A stretch of DNA of 64,000 nt from Orthonyx spaldingii. Taxonomy: Eukaryota; Chordata; Aves; Passeriformes; Orthonychidae. The translations under genes were made by a program, and so were the position numbers. Shown here piece after piece: positions 27,801 to 37,400 of this stretch. A model generated the notes under the pieces. The model made no database searches and was not told the origin of the DNA. It saw nothing but the letters and a program-made list of their open reading frames with translations. The DNA is taken from the NCBI GenBank assembly GCA_013397795.1, contig VZTJ01003576.1, forward strand, positions 1 to 64,000, read 5' to 3'. Each line of letters begins with the position of its first letter. Position 1 is the stretch's first letter.

Positions 27801-30291
27801 TTAGAAACAATGAAGGAGCAAAAAGGGGAGCAATAATAATGCCACATCTTTAGTATCAGAGTATCTGAGATAACGTAAGATATTATCTTATGTCATCTGA
27901 GATAAACATGAACTGAGAGAGCCCAATTTTGACATGGCTTTTAGCAGTAGAAAATCTTATTGCCAAGTTAACCATATGGTTTCTTTACCTATGGGGCAAA
28001 GAAACCAAGCAGGATGTTTGCTGGTTAAAAAACACTCTGGACATAGGAATTTACAAGCAAAAATATAGGGAATTGCTCTGTATTCCCCATTATTACATCA
28101 TATTTCACAACAAGTTGCTGGAGGCTTGGGCTGCTCAGTGCACAGAGCCGTGGAGAGCTCTGAATTGCCATGGTCTGAGCCTGCTCTGAAACAAACTTAC
28201 GGAAGGACCACAAAGGAGAGACCAGGTTCGGGAATTGATAAAATTTTGACTTGTGCACAGTGTCTTGCTAATGCACTTAACTTTTCAGCCCCAGCCATGT
28301 CTGTTTTAAGTGAAATGTGAATTTTGCATGCCTGTTTTGAACTCTTTTTTTGGTTTTTTTTTTTTTTCTTTTACTCCATAATGAATCCTTGCTGTGCCTC
28401 CTAATGATCTCATTATATAGATACCTGTAACCCTTCAAGAGATATTGAAAAATGTCTTCATATGCTTTTGTTGTATAAACTGCTGTAGAAGGAAGTATGC
28501 TGCAGACACTAGATGGAGATACAGTCCTCCAGTAACATTTGAAGTCCTTTCTAGACTCAATAGTGAGAATGAGGATAACAGCTGCACAAAGTATGACTGA
28601 AATCAGTGTCTGAAGCAATAAGGTTGTTGGAATATTTGAAATGAAAAAAAAAAAAAAAAAGAAAAAAGATCCCAAGAAAAGAACACTGAGTTCTCACCAA
28701 AAACAAAAGGGGAAAAAAAGGAAGAGTGTAGGCCTGTTGGAGCAGCATGAGTAATATTCACCTGTGTCAATAGCTGCAAAAATACAGGCTGGCCTTGAGT
28801 CACAGCTATGCTGCAACAGCTTTGGCTCCCTGCCTTGGTGTCTGTATCCACTCCTGGAGGAATTGACTCATCAGGATCAGAGACACCTCCAGCCTTGTGC
28901 ACACTGCATTTCAAGGGGGGTCTGCAGTTCCTGTGACTGCCCAGCCACAGGTCCTTGCATACAAGCACGTGCTCACTCCTGGCCTTGGGCTGGAGAATTT
29001 GTGCAGGTGATTGGATACAGACCAAGGCTCTGCCCATTGATGGGAACAGGTCAGTTGGGGCTATGACCATGGGCAGTCCTGCTGCCTATGTTGGAATATG
29101 TTCGGAGCTTGATGCTTCCTCCTGTGTGGAGTGAAGGCTTGAGCCTCAGTCTTTTTTGGATGAGAGTCCACTGTCTAGGTCCTACTATTCATTTCATCCT
29201 GATCAGCTAGAACATATTTTTCAAGGCTAGGAAAGTTAAAGGATGTTGACAGAACTATGTAGGATATGCTATGTCATTCCTCCTGCTGTTTAATCAGTGT
29301 GACAAAGGTAATATGGAGTATTTTAATAAACCTGCTGAAAAGTGTTCCTGGCTGTGAATAACTATAACACTTGATATTATTGAATCTGGTGTTATGAAGT
29401 AAGCATTTATTTTTCTGTCAAGGTGGATGAATCTTGGCAATTGGAATTTTAATAGGCAAGTAAACAGTAGAGTGCCTGATGTACCTCTGCAATTCATACT
29501 CTTACCTCTCACCACTCTTCACAGAGCTCAAATACCAACCTTGTAAAAGGCTCCTTCCCTTCAAGGACCTGTTGGGTGTAGATCCAGTAATAACACTTAT
29601 CTAGCCCTGCAGATGGTGGGGAGATCTGTGTAGAGAACCAGCTGCTCTGGTGACTTGTGACAGAACAGAGATTCATCTCTTGCCAGAACCTGAAATATTT
29701 GAATGTGCTGATCAAAATTCTCTTAAGGATGGAGTGTTTCAGCATTCATGTGTGTAAACAACTTTCATTCTATATGACTGTGTTTACACCCATTTGTTCT
29801 CTCTGTTAAGATTCTTGTATGTAGGCCTGAGAAAACTTCCTGTCCAACAGTCTTGGGAATGAGATGCAGAGAAAACCAGCCAGTGACTCAAGTCTTTCAG
29901 TAAATGGAGCTATTGAATTTTGGTTTTCGGACCTGAATCCAGCTCGTGGTGATAATCCTCATTACAATAATTTTCACAAGGAAGGGTAGCTTTCACATTC
30001 TTGAAACAAGGCAAGATTGGCATGTTCTTACATCAGGCAAGACTTAATGCATCTCTTTCTCTCCTCTGCCAGTTTTCAGGTCTTTACATCCTGTCCTTTG
30101 TTATCATCATGGTGGGCTTCATCTTGTACTGCTCCACTCCTACTCGGATGGCAGAACCCACGGCCCTGCCACAGCCCGGCAGCACCGGCTTGGACAACGC
30201 TGCACTGAAGCTCGAGGAGAGCGACAGTGAAACCGCAGCCATAACCGTGCAGTTCGCAAGAGGAGAAACTGTGGTGGTCAGCACTGATTAA
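10433..30291 (+). CDS. SLC35F2: SLC35F2, solute carrier family 35 member F2 (8 coding exons, 394 aa)
   Basis: Spliced CDS: 10433-10569, 16680-16855, 17378-17505, 22937-23096, 24702-24858, 25647-25699, 26318-26472, 30073-30291. It totals 1185 bases including the TAA stop. Every intron is GT-AG and the phases join without a break. The protein is a multi-pass membrane carrier of the SLC35F (EamA/DMT-like) family. I see about ten hydrophobic segments, near residues 50-70, 82-103, 117-138, 148-165, 172-193, 204-223, 237-256, 271-293, 299-321 and 323-343, with cytoplasm-like polar tails. Exons 2-7 match human SLC35F2 as I remember it almost throughout, for example ADVEANY, LLDCFGIPVLMALSWF and TSATSVNLGILTADLYSLF. 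In human the protein imports the drug YM155 and has recently been reported as a queuine/queuosine transporter; whether the bird protein shares this is inference. The start ATG has G at -3 and G at +4. The N-terminus (Ala/Pro rich) and C-terminal tail differ from human, and the product is about 20 residues longer than the 374-aa human form. Confidence 0.97.
11617..11690 (+). other. Candidate cassette (poison) exon in SLC35F2 intron 1
   Basis: 74 bases bounded by a strong pyrimidine-rich acceptor (CTTCTTGCCTGTCAG) and a consensus donor (AAA|GTGAGT). Spliced from exon 1 it would be read in a frame that stops after about ten codons (TGA within CTTGTTGAG). Its length is not a multiple of three, so inclusion would give a truncated protein and probably nonsense-mediated decay. 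One of its other frames is open throughout (ending FSNLTYANSFAK), so it might instead belong to another transcript. No RNA evidence is available here. Confidence 0.3.
12805..12990 (+). repeat. A-rich tandem repeat around the assembly gap
   Basis: Poly(A)-like tracts separated by repeated ATTAATACATTAAAAA and AAAGCAG motifs. The ATTAATACATTA motif occurs before the gap and again after it, and AAAGCAG occurs twice after it. This points to a unit of about 25-30 bases in several copies. Confidence 0.6.
12887..12936. other. Assembly gap (50 N)
   Basis: A run of 50 N inside a long A-rich low-complexity tract (about 12,823-12,986). The gap size is probably nominal. The flanking sequence is repetitive, so real sequence is likely missing or collapsed here. 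Confidence 0.98.
15365..15392 (+). repeat. 14-bp tandem duplication
   Basis: Two perfect adjacent copies of TTTACTGTTGGAAA. A small local duplication in intron 1 with no sign of function. Confidence 0.8.
16030..16192 (+). mobile_element. CR1 LINE 3' fragment, plus strand (intron 1)
   Basis: Diverged CR1 3' region: CTGGAATAACCCCTGCAGGG, GGAGTCGCCATCACTGGAAG, then GGTTGGACCAGATGATCTTT and a CATTCCAAACTGAGCTGTTC end. It has the same order and orientation as the CR1 3' consensus. It lies about 500 bases upstream of exon 2 and has no coding capacity. Confidence 0.8.
16680..16855 (+). CDS. SLC35F2: SLC35F2 coding exon 2
   Basis: 176 bases, entered in phase 2 and left in phase 1. The acceptor is TATTAACAG|G and the donor is ACTG|GTATGT. 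It encodes the first two membrane segments (about residues 47-104), including GQMLSLFICGTAVTSQYLAE and the loop YQVNTPMLQSF. These are near-identical to my recollection of the human protein. Confidence 0.97.
17378..17505 (+). CDS. SLC35F2: SLC35F2 coding exon 3
   Basis: 128 bases, ending in phase 0. The acceptor is TAAACAG|G and the donor is GTGCAG|GTAAGG. It encodes residues 105-147: the polar loop with KQRWWKY, then the third membrane segment GLADVEANYMIVKAYQYT. The ADVEANY...AYQYT stretch is a family signature of SLC35F1/F2-type carriers. The preceding intron is only 522 bases. Confidence 0.97.
19712..19960 (+). mobile_element. CR1 LINE 3' fragment, plus strand (intron 3)
   Basis: One of the clearest CR1 copies: GGAGAGGTTTACATTGGATA, GAAAAGGTTCTTCACCCAGA, ACACTGGAACAGGCTCCCAG, GTTCAAGAAACATTTGGACA and a TTCTACGATTCTGTGATT tail. 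It includes the last part of the ORF2 region (the NRLPG-type motif) and the 3' UTR, all truncated at the 5' side. Confidence 0.88.
21958..22073 (+). mobile_element. CR1 LINE 3' end, plus strand (intron 3)
   Basis: Short copy: CCAAGGCCAGGTTGGAGTGG, TGTCCCTGCCCATGGCAGGA, GGTTGGAACTAGATGAACTT, GGTCCCTTCCAGTCCAAGCA, TTCTGTCATTCTATG. This is the terminal 3' UTR of an avian CR1 element. Confidence 0.88.
22937..23096 (+). CDS. SLC35F2: SLC35F2 coding exon 4
   Basis: 160 bases, phase 0 to phase 1. The acceptor is CACACAG|C and the donor is GAAG|GTAAGG. It encodes membrane segments 4 and 5, with LLDCFGIPVLMALSWFILRA and AVAICLLGVGTMVGADILAG, and ends in the hydrophilic GRQDSEG loop. A plus-strand open frame beginning at 22841 runs into this exon from the intron. 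Its intronic part carries no independent support. Confidence 0.97.
24702..24858 (+). CDS. SLC35F2: SLC35F2 coding exon 5
   Basis: 157 bases, phase 1 to phase 2. The acceptor is CTGTACAG|G and the donor is CAGCT|GTAAGG. It encodes segment 6 (IGDVLVLLGASLYAISNV), the SEEYIVKNLSRVEFLG loop and segment 7 (MVGLFGTIISGLQ). Human has Cys where this bird has Ser in the NVSEEY motif, going by memory of the human sequence. Confidence 0.97.
25647..25699 (+). CDS. SLC35F2: SLC35F2 coding exon 6 (53-bp mini exon)
   Basis: Short exon, phase 2 to phase 1. The acceptor is CTCTAG|A and the donor is GTTG|GTATGT. It encodes AIVEHREIMRIQWNWKV, matching the human IVEYKDIASIHWDWKI region. Skipping it would break the frame. 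I fixed the boundaries by phase continuity and by human similarity on both sides. Confidence 0.94.
26318..26472 (+). CDS. SLC35F2: SLC35F2 coding exon 7
   Basis: 155 bases, phase 1 to phase 0. The acceptor is TTTTGCAG|C and the donor is TACAAG|GTGACT, a slightly weaker GT site. It encodes segments 8 and 9 with FALCMFGLYSFMPVVIKVTS and the highly conserved ATSVNLGILTADLYSLFFG. Confidence 0.97.
30073..30291 (+). CDS. SLC35F2: SLC35F2 coding exon 8 (terminal coding exon)
   Basis: 219 bases including the TAA at 30289-30291. The acceptor is CTCTGCCAG|T. It encodes the last membrane segment (FSGLYILSFVIIMVGFILYC), the conserved STPTR motif, then a polar acidic tail of about 50 residues. The tail contains LKLEESDSETAA, which lines up with human LKLEEN, then continues about 20 residues beyond the human end and finishes in VVVSTD. 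The tail is the least conserved part and has C/G-ending codons. Confidence 0.95.
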   Translation, partial: FSGLYILSFVIIMVGFILYCSTPTRMAEPTALPQPGSTGLDNAALKLEESDSETAAITVQFARGETVVVSTD

Positions 30292-31415
30292 AGAAATGGC
30301 AGCACTTCAAAACAGAGCTTTTTTTTTAATTGCCAAATTTCCCTCAAATATTAATCCAGAGAATTGTCCATCTGTCAAGGCACATGTCATACTGTGCTGG
30401 GTTTAAGGCACTGGATAGACTTTTAAGGCCAGATCCTCAATCAGTGAAACTGTATTGATTTGCCCTTGCAGAAAATCTGGCCTTTAGAATAAGACAGATT
30501 AGTCTCTGGAAAGTGAGAGACTGTTATTTTTAAGTGCTTAATTAACTTAACAACAAATGCTTGGGGAAAAAACTAAGCCAAACCAAGCTCCCAGGTCACT
30601 AAGTGGAGCAAATATGTTTTATATTGCATTAGGGACCTAAATCTGCATGATGCTGTCTGAGGGCTTCATGGTTTCCACTCATCAGTGCCAGGTGCCCTCA
30701 AATAGCATCTTGCAAAAGGCACTCAGCTTCTCACAGGACCTGGTTCTGCAAGCCATAGTACATTCATACACCTTCTACGTGCTGGTGGACTTCATTCCTC
30801 TACAGAGGGATTTGCTTCCTACATTCTGCCCAAATGTTCATCTCTTCATATTGCTGCACTCCCTGTTGCAGCTGGGGCTGCTACATGTGTTTTATTTTGA
30901 ATTTTGCTAGTTGGGAAGTTTGAATATGTGTTTTTATAAGTCCTTCTGTTTCTCTCTGTGGCCTTTTGTTTGGTGCATTCCCATTAGCTGTGGGGGAGGC
31001 AAAGGCAGGCTCTTCCTCTCTTCAGTAGAACTGAAAGTGGGGTTTTTTTCTGGATGAGAAAGCAAAAAGGTTTGAACAGAAGTTCACTTCTCAGTGAATT
31101 TCTCCCTGAAATGGGACACATTTCTGCTGAATGAATTGTAGTAAAATTGGCATTTCTTAAAAAAATTGAATCATCTAAGCCAACTCTCATTGCAACAATA
31201 ATGACATAATATCCAAAAGGTTAGGTGTTTTCAGTAGATGCACTGGCAATTTTCCTACCCCTCTTTATGTTTACAGTAAATTATTAAAAAATACAAGGCT
31301 GCAGTTTTAAGACCAGTAAAATATACCAGGGTTTTATTTTATTTTGTATTTTGTACAAGCCTTCAGAGCTCAGGTGTGTGAAGTAACAAAAGAATAAAGT
31401 ATTCAGCAGCTGGAG
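30292..31415 (+). other. SLC35F2: SLC35F2 3' UTR
   Basis: Non-coding sequence from the stop codon to the likely cleavage zone, moderately AT rich and without a recognised repeat. The end is inferred from the canonical AATAAA at 31393-31398 followed by a G/T-rich element near 31411-31430. A variant ATTAAA at 31283-31288 could give a slightly shorter form. Confidence 0.7.
31393..31398 (+). other. Polyadenylation signal AATAAA for SLC35F2
   Basis: Canonical hexamer about 1.1 kb after the stop codon. A G/T-rich stretch (GTTGGTCTTGGTTT) lies 20-30 bases downstream, the normal arrangement of a cleavage/polyadenylation site. I found no better canonical signal earlier in the 3' UTR. Confidence 0.7.
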
Positions 31416-34400
31416 AGTTGGTCTTGGTTTGCCTATTTTTTAAGCTAGGATTTCTTTACTGCTCAATATTGTATTGATTAATTTTGCCAACCAAATCATT
31501 CTTTTACTGACTAAGCTTTGCTCTAGAAGGAAATACGATATTTTCTGAAGATACTGGTGATCAAGTGACACAGACTGGGTTTATGCTTCTGGCATGGTTT
31601 ATTCAAACAAAATTTTGCAGGAAAAATCTTACCTGATTTTTATTTAGCAATAGGAAACCAAAGGTTCAACAGATACCACAGCAGTGATCACTGCTTTTTC
31701 ACTGCATAGTTCATGCACAGAAGGGTGAACAGGTGCTGATGTTTTATGAAAAGCATTTGAGTCCTGTCCCATGTAGAATGCTTCTTTTGAGAGGGGGTAG
31801 TATTTATTTTGTTTTCTAAAATTATGTGGTATATGATCAGTGTAACATACATAATGCAGATTTTATCTGAAAGTACATGGAAGCGTGTATTGACTCAGGC
31901 TTTGGCCAGTCTTCAAAATACAGGACCATCTTGTGGCGTGGTGTGAGTGCTCAGGGAGTAGCTCATCTACTCAATATATAGACCACTGAAACCAAAATGT
32001 CATAAAACATGGGTGAGATTCTAGGCACAGCCTGGATTTTTTCTTCCAAGGCTTTTAAAATCTGACTGTAATAGGAGGTTGGAATCTGATTCAAGCAAAT
32101 TGGGCCAGACACAACTGCTGAGCTGCAAGGAGAGGGGAGCAGTGTGGGGCAGCTCAGATTCCCCAGCATGGGCACTGGGACAGCTTGGTGATTTGACTCT
32201 TATGTACTGAGTTGAAAACTTTAAAACTCTGTTTCACATATACAGGCTGTGATTTAATTTCTTATCCTGTGATTTTACCCCATACAAAAGATTTCCTGGC
32301 ATATTGTGGGTAGCTTAGGTTAATATGTGCTAATGCCACCAAGAAGGTCTTTCAAGCTCTCAGTGAAGACAAGGTTGTTATTTTTTGTCAATCTTTCTGT
32401 CAATGATTCTGTACTCTTGTCATCCTCATGATGGCTCCCATTTATCTCCTTGTGATCCTGCTGGATGCAGGGACCTCCTCTGGCAGCCTGGGATGGTGGC
32501 CAGCCACTTGATGGTGGTCATGCACACCTAGTGTCCTAGCTTTTATCACTTTAAATTTCTACTGCATCCCTGTGGAATGGCTGCCTGGCTGGAGAGGAGA
32601 CAAAGTTGACTTGCAGAAGAGTTCTGCATCACAAACCAGTACCATGGTGTGATCCACGATCTGGGCACATGAGCCTGACCTTGAAGAGTCCCCAGCATGG
32701 GGTGCTGGTCCCCTGAACCTGCTTTGTGTGGTTTGGGGCCGGATATATCCCTCGTCCTTGCTGTCTGTCCTACGAATCAGAAGGAAGAGGGTGCAGACTG
32801 TTGAAGAAAGATGCATTGCTTCAGAGAACAAGTGACACATGTATTGCTCGTGGGGAAACAAATGTTCAGTTAACAAATCGCATATGCCAGATCCTCTGGT
32901 ACCTCCGAGACAAGGTGCCTGGGCGAGTCCTTAACATAAATCTTTCTGGAATATTGGAATAAGCTGGAGAAAAAAAATATCCATCTGCCACTTGCATTAA
33001 ACACAAGGATCCAAATAAAAATGTGTGACATCCAGCCTTCCTCCAAGGTTGGTTTGCAAAACAGCAAAAGTTATCTGGCATCAAAATGTCACAGTGTGTT
33101 GGGAAGTAAGAAATTAGTATGTCACTAATTGAATGCTAACATTTCTAGAGTTTGAGGTAGAGAATGGGCTTGTGGACATCAGCTATTTTAAGGTTTTTGA
33201 CCTTTTCTAGGTTGTACATACTCAGTTCTATACGATGTGATGTCTGGAACAAGCACATCAGTTCTTGTCAGCACCACATATTCACACTATTTATTGTGGG
33301 ATATTTCTTTGTGTTATATATATCTGCTTGTCTTGAAACTGTCTGTTTCAATCAATTTAGGAGGTTTGACAGAGAGAAGCTGCACATGCTCCGTGATCAA
33401 TTGTGAACAATTTTGAGCAAGCAGACAGAGATTCCTAAAAATGCAAAGTGAAGGATCCTGTGACTGGTTTGGTTTTTCGCCAAAATACAGCCTCCTGGCA
33501 ATTTCAATGTTATACCTGCTGAGAATCCAATGAACTGTGATGTTGCAGATTTAAGTTTAACTTGAGGCTACACCTAAACATACGTTCATCAGACAAACAG
33601 CATCCAAGGTATTGGAACCTCATCCTCTTGAGGTCTCTTTTTGCAGTCCTTGGAGGGAGCTCTGCCTTGGAGATGCCAATATTTATTTACTGAGTTTGCT
33701 TGTTTTGGGTGCCTACTTTTAGGTGGAGCCAAGCCAAACCTAGAGACTCCAACCAAGTCCAATGTTGGACATTGGTGTCTGTAGTGAGGGGCTATACACA
33801 CTGAAACTTGCACAATTTATGTGAGAGATGAAAGAGGCATGGAGAGATTTCCTTAGCAGCTATGGGAAGCCCATGGCTGGTTCAACAAGATTTTGTGTGC
33901 AGTGGTATCCAAAACACACATCCTTCACTCCTCTCCTGATATAATTTAATTTTTTCTGTTGTATAAGAGAATTCAAGACTGCCAGTTATAGATTTTACAG
34001 AAAAGAGCCAGAAGGAAAAATCTGATTTCTTGTACAACATGGGTCAACATATTGCGTCTGATTGCTTACAAGTGAAAAACTCAGCACTGTACCAGCTACT
34101 AGGAAGAAAAATAACTCTATCCCAGCCAAAACCAAGAAAAAGGTATGGGTTTTAGTAATGTTGCAGCATTTCTTTAAAATCTTTGTATTAAATTCTCAAA
34201 GCAGTATTGAATTCATCTCTTCAGGAAGTAGGAGGATCAATTTTATTTTCATGAGCTGGCTCTTGGGTATATAAAGTGTGAAGAAAGTTGCAGTTCTCAG
34301 AGCTGTCTGCAAGTAAACAGTCTCCAAAAGCAGGTTTCCATGCTCTTCAAGACTGATGTATTTTCGTTAAGCTGTCAACTGGGAACAGTTGCGACGTTTC

Positions 34401-37400
34401 CATCTGAAATGTGTGGCCTAGGGTCAGTATCACTGAACTCAAGCCCATGACATCACCCTATTCAAAATAAACTTTATTTCACCAGCTCATCTCCAGCCTG
34501 TCTCCCTGTGTCAATACCAGGAGCAGAGCTTGTGCAGCAAGGCAGAAAGATCACTGTCACTACAGGTGAAATGTGTGTTTCACCCCCATAAATCGTAGCA
34601 TCACAGTCTCCAGAATACTCCAAAAGAGCAGACAACCTGTATTGAAACAGCATTACAGACAACTTCCAAAGAAGGCATTAAAGGAGTTTGCTTAAAAAAT
34701 TACGGAGGCATATTATTATTGTACAACATGAAATTTTCGTGTTTATTTGAGATGTTAAGATGTTTTTACAGAAATAGCAAAGTTTATTATGTAGTGATGC
34801 CTGGAAAGAGTGCAATATCTCCAGAAGTACCAGTCACTGGAAGTTTTTGTAATCAGCAGCTGCTGACAGCGGTTGCAGTTCTTTGGAATATTCTTGATGT
34901 TACAGCAGTCCGGGGTGATGTTGCTGCTCTTCAGCACCATCTGTCGACACTGTATCTAATTATTTTAATTAGGAACAGCACTCATATAGGCAAAAGTGCA
35001 CCTTCCCCAACACAACTATGTAATTCAGTAAATGCATGACCAAGGAGGTGATTGGAAATGTGGTAAACGTAGCAGAAAAAGTCTGCACAAGAGTATGGCT
35101 GCTTGCCAGTAGTCCAGAAAAAATTGGTTTTACTTTAACCCATTATTATTATTATTTAATAATCAAGATAACTCACCCATACACAGATCATTGTAACAAA
35201 GTAGGGAATTTTTTAAATTTTAGCCTCAAACTATTGGGTCACTGTTCCTTGAAAATTTGACCAAAACCATGGCAAAATTCAAACTGACTGAAAAGTCTTG
35301 CTCTGAGTAAAAAAGGCACCACCAATCTCAAACAAGCCAGCACTTCATGTTCTGATAATAACATATGTATATGCATAATATCTGTGCCCTTGAAAAACCA
35401 ATGAGTGTTTAAAAACCTGCGCAGGTACAGGATACAACTTGTGTTCTTGCTTTGCTGTATTGTTTGCAGCAGAATTCCTTCAAATCAGTTGCAAGGAGAC
35501 CATGATGCTCCTTGAAGCTCAAAAACCTTTGCAATTTGTCTCCCTCTGCCATCAGTGTAAGTGCCTGTTGGACTTCCCTGGAGAAATTGCTTTCATTTAA
35601 TAAAGTTTATACATTGCATGTGTTAAAAAAGAAAACCTGCTGGGTAATCCTATCTCTTGCAACATCTGTAAATTGATTTGCTTCTTGAGAGCAAGAATGA
35701 TTTGTAACTCACAACAAAGCTAAAGTAGCATCACTAAATTAAGAGGAGCATTTGGGCAGCTGGAACGCAATTACAGCATCAATGCACTTGCTGTGTTAAT
35801 GTGATATTAAGGTTATGAATGTAGTGAAACAGGAGCCAGTGTGCACAAAGATGTGCTTCCTTCCTTCCTACAGTGTTTGTGTGCTCGTGCTGACGTGAGC
35901 AATGTCTGTGTTAGCTGAACAGAACCTGAGGACTACCTGCAGGTTTTGTGCATGCAGACGGGAGATGCCACCTCAGCTCTGCGCTGCACCCGATCATGGG
36001 CAGTGACACACACTGTGCTCTGTCAGAGAGATTTTGCTCTTATCCTGCGTGTTTTCCTCAGTCCAAGGGAGGCAGGAAGTGAGTGGTTGCTCTCTTTGCA
36101 CAGGAACACCAGGAGGCAGGGCAGGATGCTGGACACCGGATGCTGGGCACCTCTCACCTTCCCCTGACTCTTCCTGGAGCTGCTGTGGGGCTTCCCCTGG
36201 GGCAGCAGGAAGGACCTAGAGGAGTGCAGCCCTTGGCTGGGATCCACTGCAGCTGCAGGGGCTTCCTCAGGGTCTTAGTTTCCAGTGGAGCATCATTTGA
36301 CAAAGGCAGATGTCCCCTGGTCTCTGCAGACAGCATTTACTGCAGCAACAGAGCTGCCGTGGGCCCTCCAGCAGCATCGGTCTATGCTCACAAGGGCAGA
36401 ACGAAGGTACAGGGCCCCAAATCATCTTAACTGCAGTGAAACCTGGGTCCAGCCTCCCTTTCTGGAGCCCACTCTGAGATACATGGGTAATGACTTCCTG
36501 GAAGGGATTTGCAGCAGGCTGTGAGGAACACGTGGCAGGATCTGGAGTTACCTTAGCCCTCCATTCTGGTGAGGACCTTAACCAGACACCAAGTGCAGGG
36601 TTGCAATGTAAATCTGGGATGCATCAACTCCGGATACAAAACACTGTATGAGGCGATCTGCAGAGCCAGGTCACTGGCACTACCTCATGGATATGTTTGC
36701 ACCAGTAGAAGAGGCTGTTTTCTGGTCCCTAAGCCAAGACTGCAGGTTCAATCACAGTTGAGATCTTGCTTCTGCAAAGAGAAAAGCATCCTCATCTTTA
36801 CGGCAGCTGATATGTGGAAGGTCCTAAGAAACACCAGGAAAACACCATGTTTAACTTAATCCTTGCATTTGTTTTCCCCTTCCTGTTTTGCTTTATATTA
36901 ATATATTTATTTGCTTTACTTGCTATGAAAACGTCTCTCTGCTTTTGTCTACTCAGCAGAAAGGGGAGAGCAGTGGGAACAAAAAGAAACCCTCTGTCGA
37001 GCTGGTTGCCTCACACACAGACTTGCAGTAACAGCAGGTTTTTCTGAGAGACTCTGGAACATCAGGGACCTTGCCTGGTGCTCACACTCTGGTGTCTTGG
37101 AGTGGTGTGGAGGGGAGCTGTGCTTACAGCTGGCAGCTGCCTCCCCTGCCATGGTATTCAGCCCTCGTCCTCATGTGCACCATGAGCCTGTTGTGACACC
37201 TTTTCAGGAGACTGAGCAGGGTTAAATGTGCCAGGCCCACCTCATTCAAGCTCCACGTTCCTTTTATAATGTCCTTTGCTACCCTCTGCTGTGTGATTTC
37301 TGCAACAAATCACTTGGATATCAGGAATCTGCACATATTTCACCCAGAAACAACCAGTGATGAGCATTAGTGCAGACTTCATTAGTGCTGATGACAATCA

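Larger units (their letters stand above)
23097..30072 (+). other. SLC35F2: SLC35F2 introns 4 to 7 (excluding exons 5-7)
   Basis: Intron 4 is 23097-24701, intron 5 is 24859-25646, intron 6 is 25700-26317 and intron 7 is 26473-30072. No mobile element is clear in them. Intron 7 holds a T-rich tract near 28,350 and an A-run at about 28,640-28,656, with an unexplained minus-strand open frame between and around them. Confidence 0.85.
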
